From: an uncultured Collinsella sp.
GTDB taxonomy: Bacteria > Actinomycetota > Coriobacteriia > Coriobacteriales > Coriobacteriaceae
Length of the DNA: 5,608 nt
Assembly (NCBI GenBank): GCA_900549245.1
Contig: URNQ01000129.1
Location: forward strand, 1 to 5,608
Direction of reading: 5' to 3'
Shown here: in pieces, positions 1 to 5,520 of the stretch
Numbering within the stretch: the first letter of the stretch is position 1
Layout of the letters: every line of letters begins with the position of its first letter
Notes under the pieces: model-generated
The model's database searches: none
Seen by the model: the letters and a program-made list of their open reading frames with translations, nothing else
What the model was told of the DNA's origin: nothing
Program-made: the position numbers and the translations under genes

Positions 1-403
1 CGACAGGGTACGAGGGATAACGGCGCAGCAGCATCTGGGCTGTCCCCTCGGCTGCCGCCTCGATGAGCTTAAACGTATGCTCGCGCAGATAGCCATCGAC
101 ATCGTGGCACACCGAGCCGTAGTCAATCGAGGCGTCCAGGTTATCGTGCTCCCCCGCCGCGCGCAGGTCGGCATAGAGCACCAGAGAAACGATGAACTTC
201 TGACCCAGCGCGTTCTCCTCGGGATACACGCCATGGTTGGCAAAAACCTCCAGGCCGTCAATGACAATACGATCGGCATGGCGCAAATCGTCATAGCTCA
301 CGTGAGGCACCGCCGTTGCGGTGGATATTTCGCCCCTTCCACGGCGGGCGAGCTCGGCGCCTTCGGTCTTGGTTGCATTCTCGGGCAGTTTCTTGTTACT
401 CAA
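1..403 (-). CDS. folB: Dihydroneopterin aldolase FolB, 5' part (gene continues past the left edge)
   Basis: FolB cleaves 7,8-dihydroneopterin to 6-hydroxymethyl-7,8-dihydropterin and glycolaldehyde in cytosolic folate synthesis. The frame is open from a TTG at 401-403 to the left edge (134 codons, no stop). The FolB fold begins near residue 45 with IVIDGLEVFANHGVYPEEN, then LGQKF (66-70), the strand and DLRAAGEHDNL segment (79-89), IDYG (93-96) and TFKLIEAAAE (110-119). These are typical family positions, including the Glu after HGVYP and the Tyr of DYG. No ATG is available in frame before the domain. The TTG lies 9 nt after AAGGAG. The first ~44 residues are a polar, low-complexity extension unusual for a ~120-residue enzyme, so a later GTG start (for example codon 35) is possible. 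It follows the HD gene by 43 bp and folE, which supports a folate operon. A C-terminal fusion to FolK is common in this family but lies outside the window. Confidence 0.9.
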   Translation of the reverse strand, partial: MSNKKLPENATKTEGAELARRGRGEISTATAVPHVSYDDLRHADRIVIDGLEVFANHGVYPEENALGQKFIVSLVLYADLRAAGEHDNLDASIDYGSVCHDVDGYLREHTFKLIEAAAEGTAQMLLRRYPSYPV

Positions 404-412
404 CGCGATCGT

Positions 413-418
413 CTCCTT
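413..418 (-). promoter_or_regulatory. Ribosome binding site of folB
   Basis: Read on the minus strand this is AAGGAG, a strong Shine-Dalgarno match located 9 nt before the TTG at 401-403. It is the main reason for choosing that non-ATG start. Confidence 0.7.
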
Positions 419-446
419 CGTTTAGAACCCCGACCGCGCAAACTAA

Positions 447-1028
447 CTACACGCGAATCGACAGGTTCTTTTTATCATCGCTCCAGTTGCAAGCGTTGCG
501 CGCGGGGCATGCAAAGCAGGCACGCGACGCTTTGTCGGCTGCATAGAGCAGACGCTCAAGCGGTTGGCTGTTCACGCGCAGCTTTCGATGGCCCAGAATG
601 GCCGTCTTAATGGCTGCGGCATCGGCCGGCTCAAACGCCACGTCATCGGGCATGCCGCCGAGAATCGCATCAGCGACGCGTTCGCTTGCAACATCATGGG
701 ATATACCCGATTCATACTGTTCATCTTTGCCGATATCGTGAAGAAGTGCTGTGGCGTAGATGACCTCGCGGTCAAATTCGAGCTGCTCCTCGAGATTCTT
801 GATCCACATAATGCGCGCGACATCGAGCAGATGGTCAATACCGTGGCGGCAGAAGATGCGCCCCGATTCCAACTGTACGATGTTGCCCAGGTGCCGCCGG
901 AACAGCCCGTTGGCACAAATGTAATCAATGCGAGGCATGGCACCAAAGGGGGCCAGGCCCGAAGCCATAAAGCCGCGACGCGACGTCCCCTCATCGGTCT
1001 TCGATGTAAAGTCGTTGACGACTCTCAT
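447..1028 (-). CDS. HD-domain metal-dependent phosphohydrolase in the folate operon
   Basis: A 193-residue cytosolic protein with the HD superfamily pattern: H62 (in RHGIDHL), H97-D98 (in ALLHDIGK), H111, H147 (in GHRK) and D165 (in YAADK). These match the order H...HD...D that binds one or two divalent metals in phosphohydrolases and phosphodiesterases. A cysteine cluster follows D165, with C171, C174 and C180 in ACFACPARNACNW; C60 lies just before H62. The cluster could bind metal, but this is not shown. The substrate is unknown. The gene lies between folE and folB, so removal of phosphate from dihydroneopterin triphosphate is a plausible role by context only. The ATG is 2 nt after the folE stop (TAACCATG) without a well-placed Shine-Dalgarno, which suggests translational coupling. 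Later ATGs at codons 21 and 31 also lack a ribosome site, but the recognisable fold starts only near residue 31, so the true start is less sure. Confidence 0.85.
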   Translation of the reverse strand: MRVVNDFTSKTDEGTSRRGFMASGLAPFGAMPRIDYICANGLFRRHLGNIVQLESGRIFCRHGIDHLLDVARIMWIKNLEEQLEFDREVIYATALLHDIGKDEQYESGISHDVASERVADAILGGMPDDVAFEPADAAAIKTAILGHRKLRVNSQPLERLLYAADKASRACFACPARNACNWSDDKKNLSIRV

Positions 1029-1030
1029 GG

Positions 1031-1588
1031 TTAGCGGCCCAGCATCCTAAAGAAACGCTCCTCGAGCGCGGGATCGGTCTCAAAGACGCCGCGGCGAGCA
1101 AGCGTCACGGTCTTGGTGCCGGGCTTTTGCACGCCACGCATCGTCATGCACATATGCTCGGCCTCCATCAACACAATCGCTCCCTGGGGAGCGAGATAAT
1201 CCATGAGGGCATCGGCAACCTGTGCGCACAGTTGCTCCTGCAGCTGAAGACGGCGGGCATAAACCTCAACCGTGCGGGCGAGCTTGGAAAGCCCAGCCAC
1301 CCGACCGTTAGGGATATAACCAATGGCGGCCTTGCCATAAAACGGCAGCAGATGATGTTCGCACAGCGAGTAGAACGTGATGTCGCGCTCGATAACCAAA
1401 TCGTTCGAAGCGACGGCAAAGGTTTTGGACAGGTGTTCCTCGGCACTCTGGTCCATACCGCCGGCGATCTCACCATACATACGGGCAACGCGCGCCGGGG
1501 TCTCCAGCAGGCCCTCACGAGTTGGGTCCTCGCCTATGCCCTCAAGCAACAGCTTAATGGCGGCCTCGACTTTTTCCTGATCGACCAT
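1031..1588 (-). CDS. folE: GTP cyclohydrolase I (FolE, type IA)
   Basis: FolE converts GTP to 7,8-dihydroneopterin triphosphate plus formate, the first committed step of folate synthesis; the family enzyme is a cytosolic homodecamer. The 185-residue length is normal. Recognisable segments are GIGEDPTREGLLETPARVA (17-35), SLCEHHLLPF (74-83), GYIPNGRVAGLSKLAR (90-105), QEQLCAQVA (117-125) and EAEHMCMTMRGV (142-153). The zinc ligands C76, H79 and C147 are all present, as are the active-site histidines H78 and H145. GAGG lies 5 nt before the ATG. It starts 66 bp after the nrdG stop, with no convincing promoter or terminator between, so read-through from nrdDG is likely. The folE stop and the next gene's ATG are 2 nt apart, as expected in an operon. 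Confidence 0.97.
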   Translation of the reverse strand: MVDQEKVEAAIKLLLEGIGEDPTREGLLETPARVARMYGEIAGGMDQSAEEHLSKTFAVASNDLVIERDITFYSLCEHHLLPFYGKAAIGYIPNGRVAGLSKLARTVEVYARRLQLQEQLCAQVADALMDYLAPQGAIVLMEAEHMCMTMRGVQKPGTKTVTLARRGVFETDPALEERFFRMLGR

Positions 1589-1654
1589 CTGGGCCTCACT
1601 TTTCCGATTTCACGTTCGCGCTATGGTACCACGCCCTCCGGCATCGACCACAAG

Positions 1655-2236
1655 CTACATAGTATGGGTCGAATAGACCGGATCATCACGCCAAAGTTCA
1701 ACCGCATCACAAAGCGCAACGCCCTCGCGCTCAGCACGGGCGCGCGTAGCGTTCATATCGATCACGCGCTGGTTGCTCGAACCCCTAAAGCGCAGCGAGA
1801 TATCGTACAGGTCCTGAACAAACGGGCCGTCCACCAGCATGTCAAGGCAGGCAAGGATGCGGTCCGTCACCTCGGTATGATGACGACCACCCGGCATAAG
1901 CTCCTCGAGCACGTCACCGGTAAAGCACCAAATGGTCTTCCCCGACCCCACTGGATAGGCCGCGCGAACACGCTCGACAAACTCAACGAGCCCCGCCTGA
2001 TTCTCGGGCTCCATGGGCTCGCCACCCAGAATCGTCAGACCATCGATAAAGGGATGATCGAGACTCTTGATAATCTTGTCCTCGACGGCACGATTGAACG
2101 GCTCACCCGCAGCAAAGTCCCACGCAACAGAGTTAAAGCAATTCTTGCACCCACGACGGCACCCGCTTACAAACAGAGAAGTACGAACGCCTTCTCCATC
2201 AGCAATGTCGAAATACTTAATGTTCGCGTAGTTCAT
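1655..2236 (-). CDS. nrdG: Anaerobic ribonucleotide reductase activating protein (radical SAM, NrdG)
   Basis: NrdG uses S-adenosylmethionine and a [4Fe-4S] cluster to generate the glycyl radical of NrdD, partnering it in the cytosol under anoxia. The 193-residue product shows the radical-SAM cluster motif CRRGCKNC (C26, C30, C33) followed by FNSVAWDF, the SAM-binding GGEP (71-74), DGPF (136-139) and SLRFRGSSNQRVID (147-160), a stretch typical of NrdG. The frame stays open upstream to 2392, but the ATG at 2234-2236 matches family starts (MNYANIKYFDIADGEG) and has GGGAGAG 6 nt before it. Upstream codons run through an inverted repeat and are not protein-like. It is separated from nrdD by 426 bp, much more than the usual few bases, and is followed by folE after 66 bp. 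Confidence 0.97.
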   Translation of the reverse strand: MNYANIKYFDIADGEGVRTSLFVSGCRRGCKNCFNSVAWDFAAGEPFNRAVEDKIIKSLDHPFIDGLTILGGEPMEPENQAGLVEFVERVRAAYPVGSGKTIWCFTGDVLEELMPGGRHHTEVTDRILACLDMLVDGPFVQDLYDISLRFRGSSNQRVIDMNATRARAEREGVALCDAVELWRDDPVYSTHTM

Positions 2237-2242
2237 AGGTAA

Positions 2243-2249
2243 CTCTCCC
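2243..2249 (-). promoter_or_regulatory. Ribosome binding site of nrdG, beside a large hairpin
   Basis: GGGAGAG on the minus strand, 6 nt before the nrdG ATG; it decides that start against upstream in-frame ATGs. The foot of the 25-bp inverted repeat ends at 2252, only 2 nt from this site, so folding of the mRNA could affect ribosome access. Confidence 0.7.
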
Positions 2250-2251
2250 GG

Positions 2252-2335
2252 GAGGCCGGGACATATCATCCCGTCCTCAAACATTCTCGGCCTGCGGCCT
2301 GCGAAACTGCGGGCGGGACGATATGTCCCGGCCTC
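2252..2335. repeat. Imperfect palindrome with 25-bp arms upstream of nrdG
   Basis: Arms 2252-2276 and 2311-2335 are reverse complements over 25 bp, with one mismatch (2268/2319) and one G-T pair (2274/2313); the outer 16 bp (GAGGCCGGGACATATC) are perfect. The 34-nt loop contains the direct repeat GGCCTGC GGCCTGC (2289-2302). There is no T-run after it on either strand, so it is not an intrinsic terminator. In the nrdD-nrdG transcript it would form a long stable hairpin directly before the nrdG ribosome site. It resembles the dispersed palindromic units found between genes in many bacteria, but copy number cannot be judged from one window. Confidence 0.9.
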
Positions 2336-2513
2336 ATGCAAAGGGTAACTCAATGAACGAAGCGAACATCGAGCATAGGGTTCGAGGTCCAATAAAAACT
2401 GGGTTGCGGCTCAACCACCATCGCAAGTAAATCGCAGCTGCAACTCGACTTATTTCCGCTAAGAACTTCGAGGAGTGAGCAGACTGCGCGCTGCATCTCA
2501 GCTACATCAACTT
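2336..2513. other. Spacer between the two inverted repeats, no gene seen
   Basis: About 180 bp without a protein-like frame on either strand. It holds the weak terminator-like hairpin at 2391-2416, an imperfect dyad at 2349-2373 (CTCAATG / CATCGAG, six of seven pairs) and a short GCAGCTGC palindrome. I recognise no promoter with good -35 and -10 elements for nrdG on the minus strand. Confidence 0.6.
2391..2416 (-). terminator. Weak intrinsic terminator or attenuator between nrdD and nrdG
   Basis: On the minus strand GGTTG-AGCCG-CAACC forms a 5-bp stem (2402-2416), followed 3 nt later by TTTTTATT (2391-2398). The stem is short, so termination would be partial at best. If it works it would lower nrdG and fol transcription relative to nrdD. 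Confidence 0.4.
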
Positions 2514-2651
2514 GGCTGCCCTGTAGCGAGGCCCCGGACCTTTGCTCGATATGAGTTCCGCACGAACAGGAGGCGCCAGTGGCGCCTCCGTCGTGAGCCA
2601 GGACTGTCCGAAATAGCGAGTAAAGGTCCGGGGCCTCGCTACAGGGCAGCC
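2514..2651. repeat. 138-bp palindromic element with 39-bp inverted repeats and nested hairpin
   Basis: Arms 2514-2552 and 2613-2651 are reverse complements over 39 bp, with only 2544/2621 and 2549/2616 unpaired (the first is G-T). The outer end reads GGCTGCCCTGTAGCGAGG and the next block GCCCCGGACCTTT. Inside, 2569-2577 and 2581-2589 (GGAGGCGCC / GGCGCCTCC) form a perfect 9-bp stem with an AGT loop, extended by CACGA/TCGTG at 2561-2565 and 2591-2595. The element starts 11 bp after the nrdD stop. It codes for nothing recognisable and has no obvious target-site duplication. It could be a non-autonomous mobile palindrome (MITE or REP-like) or an mRNA-stabilising stem for nrdD. No T-run follows it, so it is not a classic terminator. 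Confidence 0.93.
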
Positions 2652-2662
2652 TGGGATGGTTA

Positions 2663-4885
2663 TTAGAGATGCAGCACGCGGTCGCGGATCTCCTCGGTTC
2701 GGCCCTGGTTCCAGAACTGGGTACCGATGTAGCCGCACGTACGACGAGCGACGTTCATTTTCTCCTGGTCGCGGTTGCCGCAGTTGGGGCACTCCCACAC
2801 CAGCTTGCCATCGTCCTCAACAATCTTGATCTCGCCATCGTAGCCGCACACCTGGCAGTAGTCGCTCTTGGTGTTGAGCTCGGCGTACATGATGTTGTCG
2901 TAGATGTACTGCATCACGCGAATGACAGCCTTGAGGTTGTCCTGCATGTTGGGAACCTCGACGTAGGAGATAGCACCGCCCGGCGAAAGCTGCTGGAACA
3001 TGCCCTCGAACTTGAGCTTGTCGAATGCGTCGATCTCCTCGGACACGTGGACGTGGTAGCTGTTGGTGATATAGCCCTTGTCCGTCACGCCCGGGATAAT
3101 GCCAAAACGACGCTGCAGGCACTTGGCGAACTTGTAGGTCGTCGACTCAAGCGGGGTGCCGTACAGCGAGAAGTCGATATCGCTTTCGGCCTTCCACTCG
3201 GCGCACTTGTCGTTCATGCGCTGCATGACGGCCATGGCAAACGGCGTGCCTTCCTTCTCGGTGTGGCTGTGGCCCGTCATGTACTTGACGCACTCATACA
3301 AGCCGGCATACCCCAGGCTGATGGTGGAATAGCCGCCCACGAGCAGCTTGTCGATCGTCTCGCCCTTCTTCAGACGAGCGAGGGCGCCGTACTGCCACAA
3401 AATCGGTGCAGCGTCAGAAAGCGTGCCCATCAGGCGCTCATGACGGCACAGCAGAGCACGGTGGCACAGCTCAAGGCGCTCGTCGAAGATCTTCCAGAAC
3501 TTGTCCATGTCCTGATGCGAGCTCAGCGCGACATCGGGCAGGTTGATGGTCACAACACCCTGGTTAAAGCGGCCATAGTACTTAGGTTTGGTCGGGTCAT
3601 AGTTCAGCGCGTTGGCGACATTGTTAAAGCCGTTGCCCGAGCGGTCGGGCGTCAGGAAACTGCGACAACCCATGCAGGTGTAGCAATCGCCGTTGCCGGC
3701 GGTCTCGCCCTTCGACAGCTTGAGCTCGCGCATCTTCTTCTCGGAGATGTAATCGGGCACCATGCGCTTGGCGGTACACTTGGCAGCCAGCTGGGTCAGG
3801 TAGAAGTACGGGGAATTCTCGTGAACGTTATCGTCCTCGAGTACATAGATAAGCTTGGGGAATGCCGGGGTAATCCACACACCGGCTTCGTTCTTAACGC
3901 CCTCATAGCGTTGACGAAGCGTCTCCTCCACGATCATGGCAAGGTCGTGCTTCTCCTGGGGCGTACGGGCCTCATTGAGATACATAAAGACCGTCACGAA
4001 CGGCGCCTGGCCATTGGTGGTCATAAGGGTCACGACCTGATACTGAATCGTCTGGACGCCGCGACGGATCTCATCGCGCAGACGGTCCTCAACGACCTCA
4101 CGGACCTTTTCGGCAGATGCCGAAACACCGAGCTCCTCAAGCTCGCGAGCGACCTCGCCGCGAATCTTTTGACGGCTCACCTCAACAAACGGGGCAAGAT
4201 GGGTCAGCGAAATAGACTGGCCGCCGTACTGGGAGGAAGCAACCTGGGCGATAATCTGCGTCGCGATGTTGCAGGCAGTCGAGAAGCTGTGCGGCTTCTC
4301 GATCAGCGTGCCCGAGATAACGGTGCCGTTCTGAAGCATATCCTCCAGGTTCACCAGGTCGCAGTTATGCATGTGCTGGGCAAAGTAGTCGGAATCGTGG
4401 AAGTGGATCAGGCCCTCGTTGTGGGCATCCACGATCTCCTGGGGCAGCAGCACGCGCTGAGTCAGGTCCTTGGAAATCTCGCCGGCCATGTAGTCGCGCT
4501 GAACGGAGTTGACGGTCGGGTTCTTGTTAGAGTTCTCCTGCTTGACCTCTTCGTTATTGCACTCGATCAGCGACAGAATCTTGTCGTCGGTCGTGTTCTT
4601 CTGGCGCTTCAGGCTCTGGACATAGCGATAGATGATGTAGTGGCGGGCGACCTCGTAGCAGTCGAGACGCATGATCTCGTCCTCGACCAAATCCTGGATC
4701 TCCTCGACCGAAACGGTGTGGCCCGCGTTCTCGCATGCCTCGGCGACGTTTTGCGCCGCATAAACCACCTGGCGGTCGGTTAGACGAGAGCTCTCCTCGA
4801 CCTCCAAGTTTGCGGCGCGAATCGCATTGACGATCTTATCGATGTCAAAGACAACCTCGGTGCCGCTGCGCTTGATGATCTTCAT
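2663..4885 (-). CDS. nrdD: Anaerobic (class III) ribonucleoside-triphosphate reductase NrdD
   Basis: NrdD reduces ribonucleoside triphosphates to dNTPs under anoxia with a glycyl radical installed by NrdG. The 740 residues begin with an ATP-cone allosteric domain (about 1-95, MKIIKRSGTEVVFDIDKIV). Next come HMHNCDLVNLEDML, with C175 equivalent to the first active-site cysteine, and DCYTCMGCRSF (400-410), where C407 would form the thiyl radical. The Met in MGC suits the formate-using subgroup, which is an inference. NQGVVTINLP (441-450) is typical. Near the C-terminus a zinc site has C677, C680, C699 and C702 (CQVC, CPNC), then RRTCGYIGTQ with glycyl radical G718. An ATG 30 bp upstream (4913-4915) adds arginine-rich residues but has no ribosome site; AAAGAGG at 4893-4899, 7 nt before the ATG at 4883-4885, fixes the start. 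The length is near that of E. coli NrdD and nothing is broken. nrdG lies downstream. Confidence 0.98.
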   Translation of the reverse strand: MKIIKRSGTEVVFDIDKIVNAIRAANLEVEESSRLTDRQVVYAAQNVAEACENAGHTVSVEEIQDLVEDEIMRLDCYEVARHYIIYRYVQSLKRQKNTTDDKILSLIECNNEEVKQENSNKNPTVNSVQRDYMAGEISKDLTQRVLLPQEIVDAHNEGLIHFHDSDYFAQHMHNCDLVNLEDMLQNGTVISGTLIEKPHSFSTACNIATQIIAQVASSQYGGQSISLTHLAPFVEVSRQKIRGEVARELEELGVSASAEKVREVVEDRLRDEIRRGVQTIQYQVVTLMTTNGQAPFVTVFMYLNEARTPQEKHDLAMIVEETLRQRYEGVKNEAGVWITPAFPKLIYVLEDDNVHENSPYFYLTQLAAKCTAKRMVPDYISEKKMRELKLSKGETAGNGDCYTCMGCRSFLTPDRSGNGFNNVANALNYDPTKPKYYGRFNQGVVTINLPDVALSSHQDMDKFWKIFDERLELCHRALLCRHERLMGTLSDAAPILWQYGALARLKKGETIDKLLVGGYSTISLGYAGLYECVKYMTGHSHTEKEGTPFAMAVMQRMNDKCAEWKAESDIDFSLYGTPLESTTYKFAKCLQRRFGIIPGVTDKGYITNSYHVHVSEEIDAFDKLKFEGMFQQLSPGGAISYVEVPNMQDNLKAVIRVMQYIYDNIMYAELNTKSDYCQVCGYDGEIKIVEDDGKLVWECPNCGNRDQEKMNVARRTCGYIGTQFWNQGRTEEIRDRVLHL

Positions 4886-5105
4886 CCTCTTGCCTCTTTC
4901 GCGTCGTAGTCTCATTGCGCTTCAGAGCCAAACGATGCCCGGCAGGGCTTGCCCCTGTCTTGCGGCGCCGTCGCGCAATCTGTGTTCTCGATAAACCATA
5001 GGTCCTCATGCGGACAATCCTCGCGGCCGATCAAGCGGCTCAAAGATCTATCCAAATGGGGCAAATAAGGTCCTCGTTCTCTGTCCGCCATCTATCATAC
5101 GACAA
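4886..5105 (-). other. Probable long 5' leader of nrdD
   Basis: If transcription starts near the candidate promoters, the nrdD mRNA has an untranslated leader of about 200 nt. No credible protein frame is seen. Possible structure includes a 7-bp long-range pairing (5010-5016 with 5082-5088), a direct repeat AGGTCCTC (5000-5007 and 5068-5075), and a CAGGG/CCCTG hairpin (4943-4957). I do not recognise a cobalamin or other known riboswitch; in particular no B12-box-like sequence is evident. Confidence 0.4.
4893..4899 (-). promoter_or_regulatory. Ribosome binding site of nrdD
   Basis: AAAGAGG on the minus strand, 7 nt before the ATG at 4883-4885. The alternative ATG at 4913-4915 is preceded by AAGCGCA and lacks any such site, so this element selects the shorter, family-like start. 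Confidence 0.65.
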
Positions 5106-5112
5106 AGAGGCA

Positions 5113-5142
5113 TCTATATCCTGTATTCTTTTTTTAGTTCAA
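5113..5142 (-). promoter_or_regulatory. Candidate nrdD promoter
   Basis: On the minus strand TTGAAC (5137-5142) and TATAGA (5113-5118) are separated by 18 nt, a fair sigma-70-type match, with the NrdR box directly upstream of the -35. An alternative is TTGCTT (5171-5176) with TATATG (5149-5154), spacing 16, whose -10 lies inside the NrdR box. I cannot decide between them, but either would put the NrdR box in a position to block transcription. Confidence 0.45.
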
Positions 5143-5158
5143 ACACAACATATAGTGT
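5143..5158 (-). promoter_or_regulatory. NrdR box (ribonucleotide reductase repressor site)
   Basis: The plus strand reads ACACAACATATAGTGT, which differs from the known NrdR consensus acaCwAtATaTwGtgt at one weakly conserved position and is a near-perfect dyad (ACAC...GTGT). NrdR is the nucleotide-sensing zinc-finger/ATP-cone repressor of ribonucleotide reductase genes. The site lies about 260 bp before the nrdD start, next to or within the candidate promoters. Boxes usually come in pairs about 31 bp apart centre to centre; here only a degenerate partner can be suggested at 5109-5124 (9 of 16 matches, 34 bp away). The nrdR gene itself is not in this window. Confidence 0.8.
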
Positions 5159-5176
5159 TTCAGCAGGTCAAAGCAA

Positions 5177-5520
5177 TTGGTCATTTTGCAGACGCATTAA
5201 TTATGAGGGGTTCTTGGCAAGTCGGTAAAACGTTACCAACACGGCTACCTGCATGGCAGTTATAAAACCCCCTTAGTCAAGCCGCTGACAAATCCTACCA
5301 AAACCAAGCCGCTCACGCCAAAAGAATCCAAAAGATTATGCTTGACCAACATGTTGCGGTCGTGCCTTGCCGAGCCCCATGTAACCGCGGCACGAATCCT
5401 TGAAAGATATGTGTATGCAAACAGAGAAGATGAGAGTTTTCTCGGATGGCTACTGAGAAGCATCCCAGAAGATCAAAAAACTCGAAATTTGGTGACGTAT
5501 TTGGCGACCCATTTGGCGAG
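5177..5520. other. AT-richer intergenic region between tRNA-Val and nrdD, no convincing gene
   Basis: About 340 bp, richer in A+T than the genes to the left. It contains a dyad GGTAA-AACG-TTACC (5224-5237), a CTGC-ATG-GCAG palindrome (5249-5259), a 12-bp direct repeat CAAGCCGCTSAC at 5278-5289 and 5305-5316, and three ATTTGGYGA units with 12-bp period (5487-5519). A plus-strand frame runs through part of it, described separately as doubtful. Confidence 0.55.

Noticed and set aside
564..1034. Open frames opposite or in another frame of the HD-domain gene
   Set aside because: They are shadows: the minus-strand frame 447-1028 alone carries the ordered H, HD and D residues.
1589..1654. Promoter for folE in the nrdG-folE gap (TTGTGG / TACCAT on the minus strand)
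   Set aside because: The spacing is 19 nt and the -10 match is poor; not enough to call.
1127..2242. A 371-codon plus-strand open frame opposite folE and nrdG
   Set aside because: It spans two well-supported minus-strand genes and their spacer, and its translation shows no family features.
2252..2335. Intrinsic terminator at the 25-bp palindrome
   Set aside because: No T-run follows the stem on either strand.
2237..2392. N-terminal extension of nrdG by 52 codons
   Set aside because: The extra codons run through the inverted repeat and are not conserved-looking. A proper ribosome site precedes the ATG at 2234-2236.
2400..2660. CRISPR-like repeats in the nrdD-nrdG spacer
   Set aside because: The repeats are inverted, not direct and regularly spaced; no array structure is present.
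2475..2798. Short open frames across the 138-bp palindrome on both strands
   Set aside because: Both strands give near-identical peptides simply because the DNA is palindromic; there is no sign of a real protein.
2669..4783. A 704-codon open frame on the plus strand opposite nrdD
   Set aside because: It is the antisense of a GC-rich gene, full of repetitive Val/Leu/Ala/His/Asp, with no recognisable domain. nrdD on the other strand is unmistakable.
4886..5105. Adenosylcobalamin riboswitch before nrdD
   Set aside because: Considered because ribonucleotide reductase genes can carry one, but no B12-box-like core was found in the leader.
5008..5265. 85-codon plus-strand frame over the nrdD promoter region
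   Set aside because: No ribosome site or family resemblance, and it covers the NrdR box and promoter of nrdD.
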